From the NCBI RefSeq assembly GCF_013760845.1, contig NZ_JACDUU010000005.1:230624-294623 (forward strand): a stretch of 64,000 bases of DNA, read 5' to 3'. Source of the DNA: [Anoxybacillus] calidus. Its GTDB lineage: Bacteria; Bacillota; Bacilli; Bacillales; Anoxybacillaceae. A program made the translations under genes and the position numbers. The notes under the pieces were generated by a model that had not been told where the DNA came from, made no database searches, and was given only the letters and a program-made list of their open reading frames with translations. Below, piece after piece: positions 57,524 through 64,000 of the stretch. The number at the start of each line of letters is the position of its first letter. Within the stretch, counting starts at the first letter, position 1.

Positions 57524-58387
57524 ATGATGCCAGCATGGTTAGAAGCAGTGATACGATCAGTTTGTATATTAATCGGGCTGTTTATTATCACAAAGTTATT
57601 AGGAAAAAAACAGCTATCGAAGTTATCGTTTTTTGAGTATATTGTCGGTATCACTATCGGTGATATCGCTGGATCATTATCGATGGATGGCGACATTAAT
57701 TTAACAGAAGGAATTACAAGTATTCTGGTTTGGTCATTTTTTCCAATAGCTATTTCTCATATATCATTAAAGAGTAAAAAATTCCGCGACTTTGTTGAGG
57801 GAAACTCTACTGTTTTTATTAAAAATGGAAAGATATTGGAAGATAACTTAAAGAAAGAGAAATATACAGTTGATGAGCTTTTTGAACAGTTGCGGAAAAA
57901 GAACATTTTTCGCGTTGCCGATGTTGAATTTGCCACTTTGGAAACAAATGGAGAGTTGAGCGTCCTACTAAAGCGTGATAAGCAACCGCTGGCAGTTGGT
58001 GATGTTTTTCCAAACCCGGCTCCAATAAAGGAGCCACAAACAGTTATAATGGATGGAAGGATTTTAGATGAGCCGCTGGCAACAATAGGATTAAATCGCA
58101 GCTGGTTGAAAGAAGAATTGGATAAACAAGGAGCTGCAATTGAAAATGTTTTTTTAGCTCAAGTGGACTCTTATGGACAGCTTACGATTGATTTGTATAA
58201 TGATAAAATTCAAGTGCCACAGCCGCAGCAAAAACCGCTTTTACTAGCAGCGATTAAAAAAGTGCAGGCGGATTTTGAATTGTTTGCTTTACAAACTGAA
58301 AATGCCGAGGCTCGTCAAATGTATGGTAAAAACGCGGAGAAATTAGCGGAAATTTTAAATAAAGTAGAACCATTATTGAAAAATTAA
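57524..58387 (+). CDS. YetF-like DUF421 membrane protein with C-terminal DUF1657-like segment
   Basis: A 287-residue protein. Residues about 8-85 hold three membrane helices, followed by the cytosolic DUF421 domain (FVEGNSTVFIKNGKILEDNL ... GELSVLLKRDKQPL) and, from about 240, LLAAIKKVQADFELFALQTE, which matches the DUF1657 proteins upstream. This DUF421+DUF1657 fusion is the gene linked most directly to raised spore heat resistance in spoVA2mob studies. ATG has AAGGAGTAGG upstream. Confidence 0.9.
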   Translation: MMPAWLEAVIRSVCILIGLFIITKLLGKKQLSKLSFFEYIVGITIGDIAGSLSMDGDINLTEGITSILVWSFFPIAISHISLKSKKFRDFVEGNSTVFIKNGKILEDNLKKEKYTVDELFEQLRKKNIFRVADVEFATLETNGELSVLLKRDKQPLAVGDVFPNPAPIKEPQTVIMDGRILDEPLATIGLNRSWLKEELDKQGAAIENVFLAQVDSYGQLTIDLYNDKIQVPQPQQKPLLLAAIKKVQADFELFALQTENAEARQMYGKNAEKLAEILNKVEPLLKN

Positions 58388-58400
58388 AGGAGGAAAAAGC

Positions 58401-58568
58401 ATGAAAAATAAAACAAAAACAACTGATGAGGAAATTACATTGCGTTTAACAAAGGAAAAAGAAAATAAGAAAATTAAGACGACTGATGAGGAGTTCACAT
58501 TGGAATTTATGCATGAAGGAGAAAATGCGACACCGCAACCGAAAGATTATGAACAGATTGAGTATTGA
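58401..58568 (+). CDS. 55-residue protein with an internal tandem repeat
   Basis: Starts ATG 58401 behind AAAGGAGG, 13 bases after the DUF421 gene, so it is probably in the same operon. The sequence MKNKTKTTDEEITLRLTKEK is followed by KIKTTDEEFTLEFMHEG: the unit K-x-K-T-T-D-E-E-x-T-L occurs twice, 22 residues apart. It is very polar. I do not recognise a family. Confidence 0.65.
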   Translation: MKNKTKTTDEEITLRLTKEKENKKIKTTDEEFTLEFMHEGENATPQPKDYEQIEY

Positions 58569-58614
58569 TGAAGGAAAGCATTGTTGGAGAGCGATTGCTG
58601 TTAGGTTAAACTGG

Positions 58615-58709
58615 AAAAAGGCTGGCTTATAGGAGAATCACTCCCTTACACAGTGACAATCAGTTTCTTACTGAGAGGGAGCGGCTCTTTCCTTTAAGGC
58701 AGCCTTTTT
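58615..58709. terminator. terminator after the spoVA2 operon
   Basis: AAAAAGGCTG and CAGCCTTTTT close a long stem, with inner CACTCCC/GGGAG pairs. It lies between the spoVA2 operon and the convergent thioredoxin-like gene. The symmetric A/T runs suggest use from both sides. Confidence 0.7.
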
Positions 58710-58718
58710 ATTTTGAGC

Positions 58719-59039
58719 TTACAATGATAACGATTGTAAAAATTCTTTTACTTGTTCCGGTGTTTTTGCATTGGCACTATGAAGGTGAGCAATTTTCTCA
58801 CCATTTTTGAAAACGAGCAGGCTTGGAATGCCCATCACTTGATATTGTTGAGCGAGTTCAGGAACATCGTCGCGATTGATTTGATACCATTCTAGATGCG
58901 AATATTGTTCCATAATTTCGCCGATAAACATATCCATGCGTGTACAATCAGGACACCATGTTGTATAAAATTTTACAATGACTGCTTGGTCTCCAGCAAT
59001 CACTTTGTTGAACTGCTCAACTGTTTGTAAATGATTCAA
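58719..59039 (-). CDS. thioredoxin-like protein
   Basis: A 106-residue thioredoxin-fold protein with the redox motif CPDC (C29, C32) in FYTTWCPDCTRMD and the cis-Pro region GIPSLLVFKNGE. It lacks a signal peptide. The CPDC motif differs from the CGPC of TrxA, as in YtpP/YdbP-like proteins. TTG 59039 is nine bases after AAGGAGG; the TTG at 59048 abuts the RBS and is unlikely. Confidence 0.85.
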   Translation of the reverse strand: MNHLQTVEQFNKVIAGDQAVIVKFYTTWCPDCTRMDMFIGEIMEQYSHLEWYQINRDDVPELAQQYQVMGIPSLLVFKNGEKIAHLHSANAKTPEQVKEFLQSLSL

Positions 59040-59119
59040 ATGAAGCAACCTCCTTTGCTCACTTTGTCACTTCTATACTCTACCATACTTTTAAAGAAAA
59101 ATAGAATAAAAAACTCGGC

Positions 59120-59146
59120 ACATCGTCTGTTCATTTGCATAAATAA
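59120..59146 (+). promoter_or_regulatory. sigma-K-like promoter
   Basis: AC (59120-59121), 16 bases, then CATAAATAA (59138-59146), one base off CATA-N3-TA. It precedes the gene at 59172. Confidence 0.5.
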
Positions 59147-59171
59147 ATGAATAAGAAGGGACGGTGAGTAT

Positions 59172-59408
59172 ATGAGCAATAAGTTCGAAAAAGAATTGGA
59201 GAAGTTAGCGAAATCCAAGCATGAAGGACATGATGAAGTCATAAAGAAATTTGAAACATGGGGAAAGGAACTCGATGAAAATATAAAAAAAATTGATAAA
59301 GCAAACCAAGTTTTTTTAAAAGAGGTAGAAGGAAAACTTGGCTATATGAATCAATGGTTTGCCAAAAAAGAAAAGCAGTTTGGGAAAATGTTACGCTTTT
59401 TACAGTAG
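59172..59408 (+). CDS. small charged coiled-coil protein
   Basis: A 78-residue, highly charged helical protein (KFEKELEKLAKSKHEGHDEV ... FAKKEKQFGKMLRFLQ). No family recognised. RBS GAAGGGACGGTGAG. Its sigma-K-like promoter and place beside yjcZ suggest a sporulation gene. Confidence 0.6.
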   Translation: MSNKFEKELEKLAKSKHEGHDEVIKKFETWGKELDENIKKIDKANQVFLKEVEGKLGYMNQWFAKKEKQFGKMLRFLQ

Positions 59409-59417
59409 CAAGCCCAT

Positions 59418-59444
59418 ACCATTTTTGTAAAAGTGCATATGATG
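59418..59444 (+). promoter_or_regulatory. sigma-K-like promoter of yjcZ
   Basis: AC (59418-59419), 16 bases, then CATATGATG (59436-59444). The same CATAnGATG form recurs upstream of spoVIF. Confidence 0.55.
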
Positions 59445-59475
59445 TAAGTAACAATGTGCAAGGAGGTGGAATAAA

Positions 59476-59616
59476 ATGGGCTTCGGATTTGGTGGTTGCG
59501 GATTTGGTGGTTACGGCGGTTATGGCTACGGCGGTGGTTTCGGTGGTCATACGTTCGTGTTGATCGTTGTGTTGTTTATTTTGTTAATTATTGTTGGAAC
59601 TTCGTTCATCGGCTAA
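59476..59616 (+). CDS. yjcZ: YjcZ family sporulation protein
   Basis: A 46-residue protein: a Gly/Tyr/Phe-rich first half ([20 protein letters not shown]) and a single membrane helix [17 protein letters not shown]. This is the YjcZ type of small sporulation proteins, in the same place as in B. subtilis. RBS AAGGAGGTGG is strong. Confidence 0.88.
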   Translation: MGFGFGGCGFGGYGGYGYGGGFGGHTFVLIVVLFILLIIVGTSFIG

Positions 59617-59643
59617 TTTGTTCGCGATATTTCAAGCGAAGGG

Positions 59644-59677
59644 GTACGAGCTATTACAAAACGGCTCGTACTTTTTA
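59644..59677 (+). terminator. terminator of yjcZ
   Basis: GTACGAGC (59644-59651) and GCTCGTAC (59664-59671) form a perfect stem around a 12-base loop, followed by TTTTT. Confidence 0.85.
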
Positions 59678-59690
59678 TTTCAATGCATGC

Positions 59691-59717
59691 ACTTCGCATC
59701 TTTTTTTTCATACGATG
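59691..59717 (+). promoter_or_regulatory. sigma-K-like promoter of spoVIF
   Basis: AC (59691-59692), 16 bases, then CATACGATG (59709-59717). spoVIF is a late mother-cell gene in B. subtilis. Confidence 0.55.
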
Positions 59718-59740
59718 TATCATCAAAAGGAGGCGGGATA

Positions 59741-59995
59741 ATGGATAACAATTTCTTTAAAAATATCGAAAAGAAAACAGGCGTAAATATGAAAGATGTA
59801 TTCGACTTAGCGAATTCGCTGCAGCATGCGAATTTTAAAGATGAAAAGACGGTTAGAAGCGTCATTAAACGTGTAGCGCAAATTGCCAACCGCAAAGTAC
59901 CAAAAGAATTAGAAGATAAAATCGTTCAAACGATTATTAAAGACGGAAAAAGCCTAGATTTCAGCACAATTGCTAATATGATTAACAAGAAGTAA
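59741..59995 (+). CDS. spoVIF: stage VI sporulation protein F
   Basis: An 84-residue protein starting MDNNFFKNIEKKTGVNMKDV and including LANSLQHANFKDEKTVRSVI, the SpoVIF (YjcC) family. SpoVIF acts in late coat assembly and helps GerE-dependent expression in B. subtilis. ATG 59741 has AAGGAGGCGGG upstream. A family A repeat follows at once. Confidence 0.9.
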   Translation: MDNNFFKNIEKKTGVNMKDVFDLANSLQHANFKDEKTVRSVIKRVAQIANRKVPKELEDKIVQTIIKDGKSLDFSTIANMINKK

Positions 59996-59999
59996 ACAA

Positions 60000-60079
60000 G
60001 AGGCTGGCTCAAAAGCAAGGAATCGTATAATCATGTCTGGTAAGTACATGATATATACAGCCCCTTATGAGCCAGCCTC
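60000..60079. repeat. family A palindromic repeat, copy 8 (between spoVIF and yjcD)
   Basis: Perfect 12-bp arms GAGGCTGGCTCA/TGAGCCAGCCTC, but the inner GTCAGACC unit is lost or strongly altered and the centre is TCATGTCTGGTAAGTACATGA. It serves the convergent ends of spoVIF and yjcD. Confidence 0.75.
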
Positions 60080-60081
60080 AG

Positions 60082-62271
60082 CTATTCAATGAAAGATTTA
60101 ATAAAGCGGGAGGCGTGCGCTTTTTTCATTCGTCTCATTTCAGGAACAGAAATGAATAAGGCTTCTTTTGCTCTTGTCATCGCCACATACATTAATCTCC
60201 GTTCTTCTTCAAGCGGCAGCTCATCACCGTTTCGATAAGCATCAAGGGCATAATCATGAGGAAGACACCCGTCTACCGCTCCTAAAATGTATACATATTT
60301 ATACTCTAATCCTTTCGCACGATGAATCGTTGTTAGTTGAACCGCATTCGTTTGTTGTTTGCTTAACTGTTTTGCTTCAGAAGTCGCTTGAATCATTTCA
60401 TCGACATGAGAAAGGAAAGCAGAGATGGTCTTAAATTTTTTAGCAACCACTTTTAAATCGCGCAAATCATCAGACCCTTTTTCCATCACATTTCCTTCAT
60501 TGCCCCGTTTTTTTATAAATTCCTCAAAGCCCATTTCTTTTTCGATTGTTTCAAGCGCGACAATAGGTTTAAGAGTGGCTAATGTTTTAAACAAAGGAAC
60601 AATTTTACGCAGTTTCTTTTGCTGGAAAGGTTGAATGTTGTTGAGTTTAGTTAAAGCTTTCACAAGCGAGCAGTCCTCGATAATACTAATCGCCTTTAAC
60701 TCTTGAAGTGCTGATTGTTTTAAAAACAGGGCAACAAGCAAATCGTTCATTGCTTCTTCGTTATCTGGATTTAAACTGAGACGCAAATACGCTAACAAAC
60801 AGCGTACGATGCGGCGCTGATAGAATGATTCGCCATCTTGCTCAACGATAAAAGGCAGACCGCATTGTGACAAACGCTCAAATATCGCCCGCGATGTTGC
60901 ATGGGTGCGGTATAAGATGGCGAAGTCGCGCGGCTGTGCACCTTGGCGGATTCGCTCCGTTATATCTTCAACAACCATTGTTGCTTCCTCCTCTTCGTCG
61001 TATGGGAAAAAGAAGAGAGGAAGATGGTGATTGTCGAACTGCGCTCTCATCTGTTTTTTGCGTCGGTGTTTATTAAAGGAAATCACTTTATTCGCTGTTG
61101 TGACAATCGCATGAGAAGAGCGATAATTTTCGCTTAACGTAATGATTTGCGCTTCAGAATATTCTTTATCGAATTCAAGAATAAAAGACGGATTAGAGCC
61201 GCGAAAAGCGTAGATGGATTGGTCATCATCGCCAACGACGCATAAGTTTTTTGTATGGCTTGATAGCATCTTCATGATTTCGTATTGTACTTTGTTAATA
61301 TCTTGAAACTCATCAATTAAAAAGTAATGAAACCGTTCTTGATAGCGGGCGAGCAAGTCGGGATTTTCTAAAAGCATTTCATAGCAGCCAAGAAGCATAT
61401 CGTCAAAATCAAATTGTCCGCGTTCAGCTTTCAGTTCCTCATATCTTTTATATAAATAGGATACCCGTTCCTCCCACTGACTTTGCGGTGCTACGTTCTT
61501 CGGAGTCAATAATGTATTTTTCCAATAAGAAATTTGTTGTAGTGCTTGGTCGTAAGCAAACTCCCGTTCATCTAAACCAAACTCTCGGCCCGCTTCTTTA
61601 ATGATTTGTTCACGCTGCCAATCCCATTTTAATAAACGATTGATTTGCCACCGTTCTGGATGAAAATGGCTAATCATTCGGTAAAAAATACTGTGAAATG
61701 TGCCGGTTACAAGAAAAGAAGTATCATCTTGACGGATTTCTGGATAAGTAAGAAGCCGTTGTTTCATTTCTTGCGCTGCTTTTGTAGTAAATGTCACAAG
61801 CATAATGGAAGAAGGATGAATATTTCGCTCACAAATCATATAAGCAGTGCGGGCAGTCAGTACACGCGTTTTCCCGCTGCCAGCCCCGGCTAATACTAAA
61901 AGTGGTCCTTCTGTCGTGCTGACTGCTTTCATTTGTGCTTCGTCCAGATAAATTCCAGATTGTACTAGGTGTTGTAAATAACCGCTTTTACCGCTTGCGA
62001 TGGCCTGTTCTTTTTTACGAAATAAAGTGCTGTTTTTGACAGAAATAGGCGGTTTCCAAAGCGAAGTCTCTAATTCATTTATTGTGCAATTTTGTTTATG
62101 TTCATGGTAAAAATGCGGCTCTTTTTGAATCCCTAAATATAGTCTCACGGGTTCACCGCATTTTAGGCACGTAATTTTTCCGCGAAGTGCCGACTCATAG
62201 ACAAGCTGGTATTTTTCGCGTGGCAATTTCGAGAGGCGAATCGTTTTTTCTTTATATTTTGCCCGTTCCAT
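60082..62271 (-). CDS. yjcD: UvrD/PcrA-like DNA helicase YjcD with N-terminal CoiA-type zinc motif
   Basis: A 729-residue SF1A helicase. The N-terminal ~70 residues hold C35-x2-C38-x14-H53-x2-H56-x5-C62, the same spacing as in CoiA. Helicase motifs follow: Q motif LDEAQMKAV, Walker A LAGAGSGKTRVL, FLIDEFQDIN (Walker B), VVGDDDQSIYAFRGS (III), and AKGLEYKYVYILG and YVAMTRAKEAL near the end. ATG 62271 has AAAGGAGAT upstream. It probably acts in DNA repair or recombination, exact role unknown. Confidence 0.9.
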   Translation of the reverse strand: MERAKYKEKTIRLSKLPREKYQLVYESALRGKITCLKCGEPVRLYLGIQKEPHFYHEHKQNCTINELETSLWKPPISVKNSTLFRKKEQAIASGKSGYLQHLVQSGIYLDEAQMKAVSTTEGPLLVLAGAGSGKTRVLTARTAYMICERNIHPSSIMLVTFTTKAAQEMKQRLLTYPEIRQDDTSFLVTGTFHSIFYRMISHFHPERWQINRLLKWDWQREQIIKEAGREFGLDEREFAYDQALQQISYWKNTLLTPKNVAPQSQWEERVSYLYKRYEELKAERGQFDFDDMLLGCYEMLLENPDLLARYQERFHYFLIDEFQDINKVQYEIMKMLSSHTKNLCVVGDDDQSIYAFRGSNPSFILEFDKEYSEAQIITLSENYRSSHAIVTTANKVISFNKHRRKKQMRAQFDNHHLPLFFFPYDEEEEATMVVEDITERIRQGAQPRDFAILYRTHATSRAIFERLSQCGLPFIVEQDGESFYQRRIVRCLLAYLRLSLNPDNEEAMNDLLVALFLKQSALQELKAISIIEDCSLVKALTKLNNIQPFQQKKLRKIVPLFKTLATLKPIVALETIEKEMGFEEFIKKRGNEGNVMEKGSDDLRDLKVVAKKFKTISAFLSHVDEMIQATSEAKQLSKQQTNAVQLTTIHRAKGLEYKYVYILGAVDGCLPHDYALDAYRNGDELPLEEERRLMYVAMTRAKEALFISVPEMRRMKKAHASRFIKSFIE

Positions 62272-62390
62272 GAATAAATCTCCTTTTTTCAAACGTCAAC
62301 GTTAATCATATCAAAACATATGATATAGAAAAAGGATTTGTTGATTGAAGTTGAGAATTGAAAAAGAAAGGGATAAGGAGGGGAGTGGGA

Positions 62391-62621
62391 ATGTATATCA
62401 TATCTCCGTTTAATGATTCATTATTTCAATATGGGAATCGGAAAAGTCATCATGATTCATCTCCGCTTTCACTATTTCCGGTAACAGCAGCCAATATGAT
62501 AGCTCACCAGAGGAAAGAGCGTCCATTTTCACAGTCCAAGAAAGCTCATAAGCGAGCGGTTTTTGATGAAGTTTTAACAGAGTTAACTGGAAAAGGACAA
62601 TATATTAACGAACATGTATAA
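62391..62621 (+). CDS. unrecognised 76-residue protein
   Basis: ATG 62391 follows AAGGAGGGGAG. The product MYIISPFNDSLFQYGNRKSH is polar, His/Ser/Lys-rich, with no membrane segment; its C-terminal third (AVFDEVLTELTGKGQYINEH) is probably helical. No family recognised. It stands alone downstream of the divergent yjcD promoter region. Confidence 0.6.
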   Translation: MYIISPFNDSLFQYGNRKSHHDSSPLSLFPVTAANMIAHQRKERPFSQSKKAHKRAVFDEVLTELTGKGQYINEHV

Positions 62622-63053
62622 AGTAGAGAGAACGAAATGGAATTTATGCCAATGTATAATTTTTCTTATTTACTTTAAAGGCACTGTGGGAATCGGATAA
62701 GTTCATTCTCAGAATAGAGGAATTTTTAATGGGCGCAGGGTTTGATATAGGGATAATGAAAAAGAATAAAGAATAATGATGAAAAACGAGGAGAGGAACA
62801 GTTGCCGCTTCCCCATCTTTTCATTGTTCATGCGTGTGTCGATCATTTTGTGGGAGCGGCTTATTGCAAAAACTGTGAAACATGTATACGATTGCCACAG
62901 TGCGCAAAGAAGCGATTTTGCATAATCTGATATTAAAGACGATTGATTGGTTTTAAGGAAACGCACCGCTTAAGGAACTGTGTGCAATCCATTTTTAGAA
63001 GGAGAAGCGGAGTTGGGGCTGGCAGATCATATGTTATGGATGGCTACGAAGTG
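62622..63053. other. intergenic region with a doubtful small reading frame
   Basis: About 430 bases with no strong gene. A 42-codon frame at 62802-62930 is the only candidate. The remainder shows no family A or B repeat and no clear terminator for either neighbour. Confidence 0.4.
62802..62930 (+). CDS. possible 42-residue Cys-rich peptide
   Basis: TTG 62802 follows GAGGAGAGG by about six bases. The product contains VGAAYCKNCETCIRLPQCAK, a Cys cluster of a kind unlikely in random sequence (C22, C25, C28, C34, C40). No promoter or terminator is clear and no family is known, so this is a candidate only. Confidence 0.3.
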   Translation: MPLPHLFIVHACVDHFVGAAYCKNCETCIRLPQCAKKRFCII

Positions 63054-63728
63054 TTAGAATGTTTGGAGATGCATTCCGTTTCCTTCCTGCCATTCTGCGT
63101 ATAGCACTTCCTTATACTCTCTTGCCCCAAACATTTCAATTTGTCCTTTTAGCCATTCTTCAGAAAAACCGCATTCTTTTAAGTTATCCCATATGACTTC
63201 ACCATCGCTGATTAATGTAATAGGAAGATGAATGGACTGAGGAGGCATTTGATGATCTTTCCGCGTCGGTTGATCATATAGTGATTTTTTTAGGACGCTT
63301 ACCGTTCCATCTGTTTCTAAAATCGCATACTCGACTTCGCGAATAGAAAACGCTCCTTTTGATCGCAGCAAATGTTGTAATTGATTGATATCTAATTTGT
63401 TTTCTTTCATTTTATCACGTAAAATCTTGCCGTTAGCGATGACTAACGCTGGCTTTCCTTCTAAAATAGCGCGGGATTCTTTCTTTTTTTGCGTAATAAT
63501 TTCCGTTATGTAAATTAAAGCCCCCCATAAAGCGACGGTGAACAAGATGTGGGAAATACCGATGTCGTTAGCATAAAGTGCATTGCCGACAAGTTCCCCT
63601 AACACAAGAGCGGAAATGAAATCAAATGCTGTGATTTGCGTGATTTGTGTTTTTCCGAGAATTTTAGTAGTAAATAGTAGAGCGACATAACCAATAGCTA
63701 GTTCAGAAGCGATTTTAATAAATTCCAT
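63054..63728 (-). CDS. DUF421 membrane protein (YetF/YcaP-like)
   Basis: A 224-residue paralogue of the spoVA2 DUF421 gene, without the DUF1657 tail. Three N-terminal helices (about 5-85) with GKTQITQITAFDFISALVLG, then the cytosolic domain KPALVIANGKILRDKMKENK and REVEYAILETDGTVSVLKKS. ATG 63728 has AAAAGGTG seven bases upstream. Function unknown. Confidence 0.85.
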   Translation of the reverse strand: MEFIKIASELAIGYVALLFTTKILGKTQITQITAFDFISALVLGELVGNALYANDIGISHILFTVALWGALIYITEIITQKKKESRAILEGKPALVIANGKILRDKMKENKLDINQLQHLLRSKGAFSIREVEYAILETDGTVSVLKKSLYDQPTRKDHQMPPQSIHLPITLISDGEVIWDNLKECGFSEEWLKGQIEMFGAREYKEVLYAEWQEGNGMHLQTF

Positions 63729-63797
63729 CTTTTTCACCTTTTGGACTTATGATGTCATTAATTTGTGTTAAATGAAGATTTTTATACATAGAAAAAA

Positions 63798-63919
63798 GGG
63801 GCTGACCCAAAAGCAAAGTGTCAGCCCCCATAACCATATAGGACATACAATAACATTAGATAGATGAACGATATATTGTGGAATGCACGTGAGGCTAGAC
63901 ACTTATGATATTATCCCCT
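63798..63919. repeat. family A palindromic repeat, copy 9 (interrupted right arm)
   Basis: Left arm GGGGCTGACCC, inner AGTGTCAGCCC and GGCTAGACACT, centre with ACGATATATTGTGG. The right arm is corrupted: after ACACTTATG comes ATATTATCCCC instead of the expected GGTCAGCCCC. The possible IS3 element starts immediately afterwards. Confidence 0.75.
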
Positions 63920-63975
63920 TATAGTAGACAGGAAAAAGCAAAGGCTGATACTGTTTACTATGGAGGGGTTTTTTT

Positions 63976-64000
63976 ATGGGAAAAATCAGAAAAACTTATT
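63976..64000 (+). CDS. start of a probable IS3-family orfA (cut by window end)
   Basis: Only eight codons are visible: MGKIRKTY, behind GGAGGGG with seven bases spacing. Many IS3-type OrfA proteins open MGKIRKTY followed by S/T-x-E-F-K. Upstream, AGTAGACAG and CTGTTTACT are near-inverted copies. The call depends on sequence beyond the window. Confidence 0.4.

Noticed and set aside
53864..58568. Prophage or Tn1546-like transposon carrying the spoVA2 genes
   Set aside because: No integrase, transposase, resolvase or terminal repeats were found around the operon; the holin-like fragment alone is not enough.

Overview
This window is a chromosomal segment from a low-GC, spore-forming member of the Bacillaceae, probably of the Anoxybacillus/Parageobacillus/Geobacillus group. 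That placement is inferred from protein sequence and gene order. The order arg genes - yjzC - yjzD - yjaU - med - fabHF - yjaZ - yjbA - trpS - opp - spx - mecA - coiA - pepF - spxH - yjbI to yjbQ - fabI - cotO - yjcA - yjcZ - spoVIF - yjcD matches the argF-to-yjcD interval of Bacillus subtilis closely, with insertions and losses. I saw no rRNA, tRNA, CRISPR array or prophage module.

Layout. 1-5.8 kb: end of the arginine operon (argD, carA, carB, argF). 5.8-9.3 kb: an uppP remnant next to an IS200/IS605-like hairpin, yjzC, and clpB behind a CtsR operator. 9.3-16.4 kb: yjzD, yjaU, med (without comZ), the FapR-controlled fabH-fabF pair, yjaZ, yjbA. 16.4-24.4 kb: trpS with a T-box leader and the oppABCDF peptide importer. 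25-34 kb: proteolysis, stress and competence genes (spx, mecA, coiA, pepF, spxH) with cls and a truncated haemoglobin. 34-44 kb: cwlQ, yjbK, yjbL, the small alarmone synthetase, NAD kinase, an RluA-type pseudouridine synthase, prpE, a RodA-type SEDS protein, mgtE and a cation antiporter. 44-45 kb: fabI, the second FapR target, followed by structured repeats.

45-63 kb is the most accessory part and is devoted to spores. It holds cotO, a four-gene nucleotide-sugar and glycosyltransferase group, several unrecognised coiled-coil or Cys-rich small proteins with sigma-K-type promoters, and a complete second-type spoVA operon. That operon is DUF1657, a YhcN/YlaJ lipoprotein, SpoVAC, SpoVAD, SpoVAEb, DUF1657 and DUF421+DUF1657. 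It is the same arrangement as the spoVA2/spoVA2mob operon known to raise spore heat resistance and slow germination. yjcZ, spoVIF and a UvrD-like helicase (yjcD) follow. The window ends in another DUF421 gene and the first codons of what looks like an IS3-type orfA.

Two dispersed repeat families occupy many intergenic gaps. Family A (nine copies) is a long palindrome of about 70-120 bp with arms like GGCTGACCCA/TGGGTCAGCC. It sits directly behind stop codons and probably acts as a terminator. Family B (complete or partial units at three loci) starts AAAGCGGAGGCG and ends CGCCGAAGCTAGACAA. Its ends are conserved, its inner hairpin varies, and it can be tandem. Neither family is explained by the genes around it.
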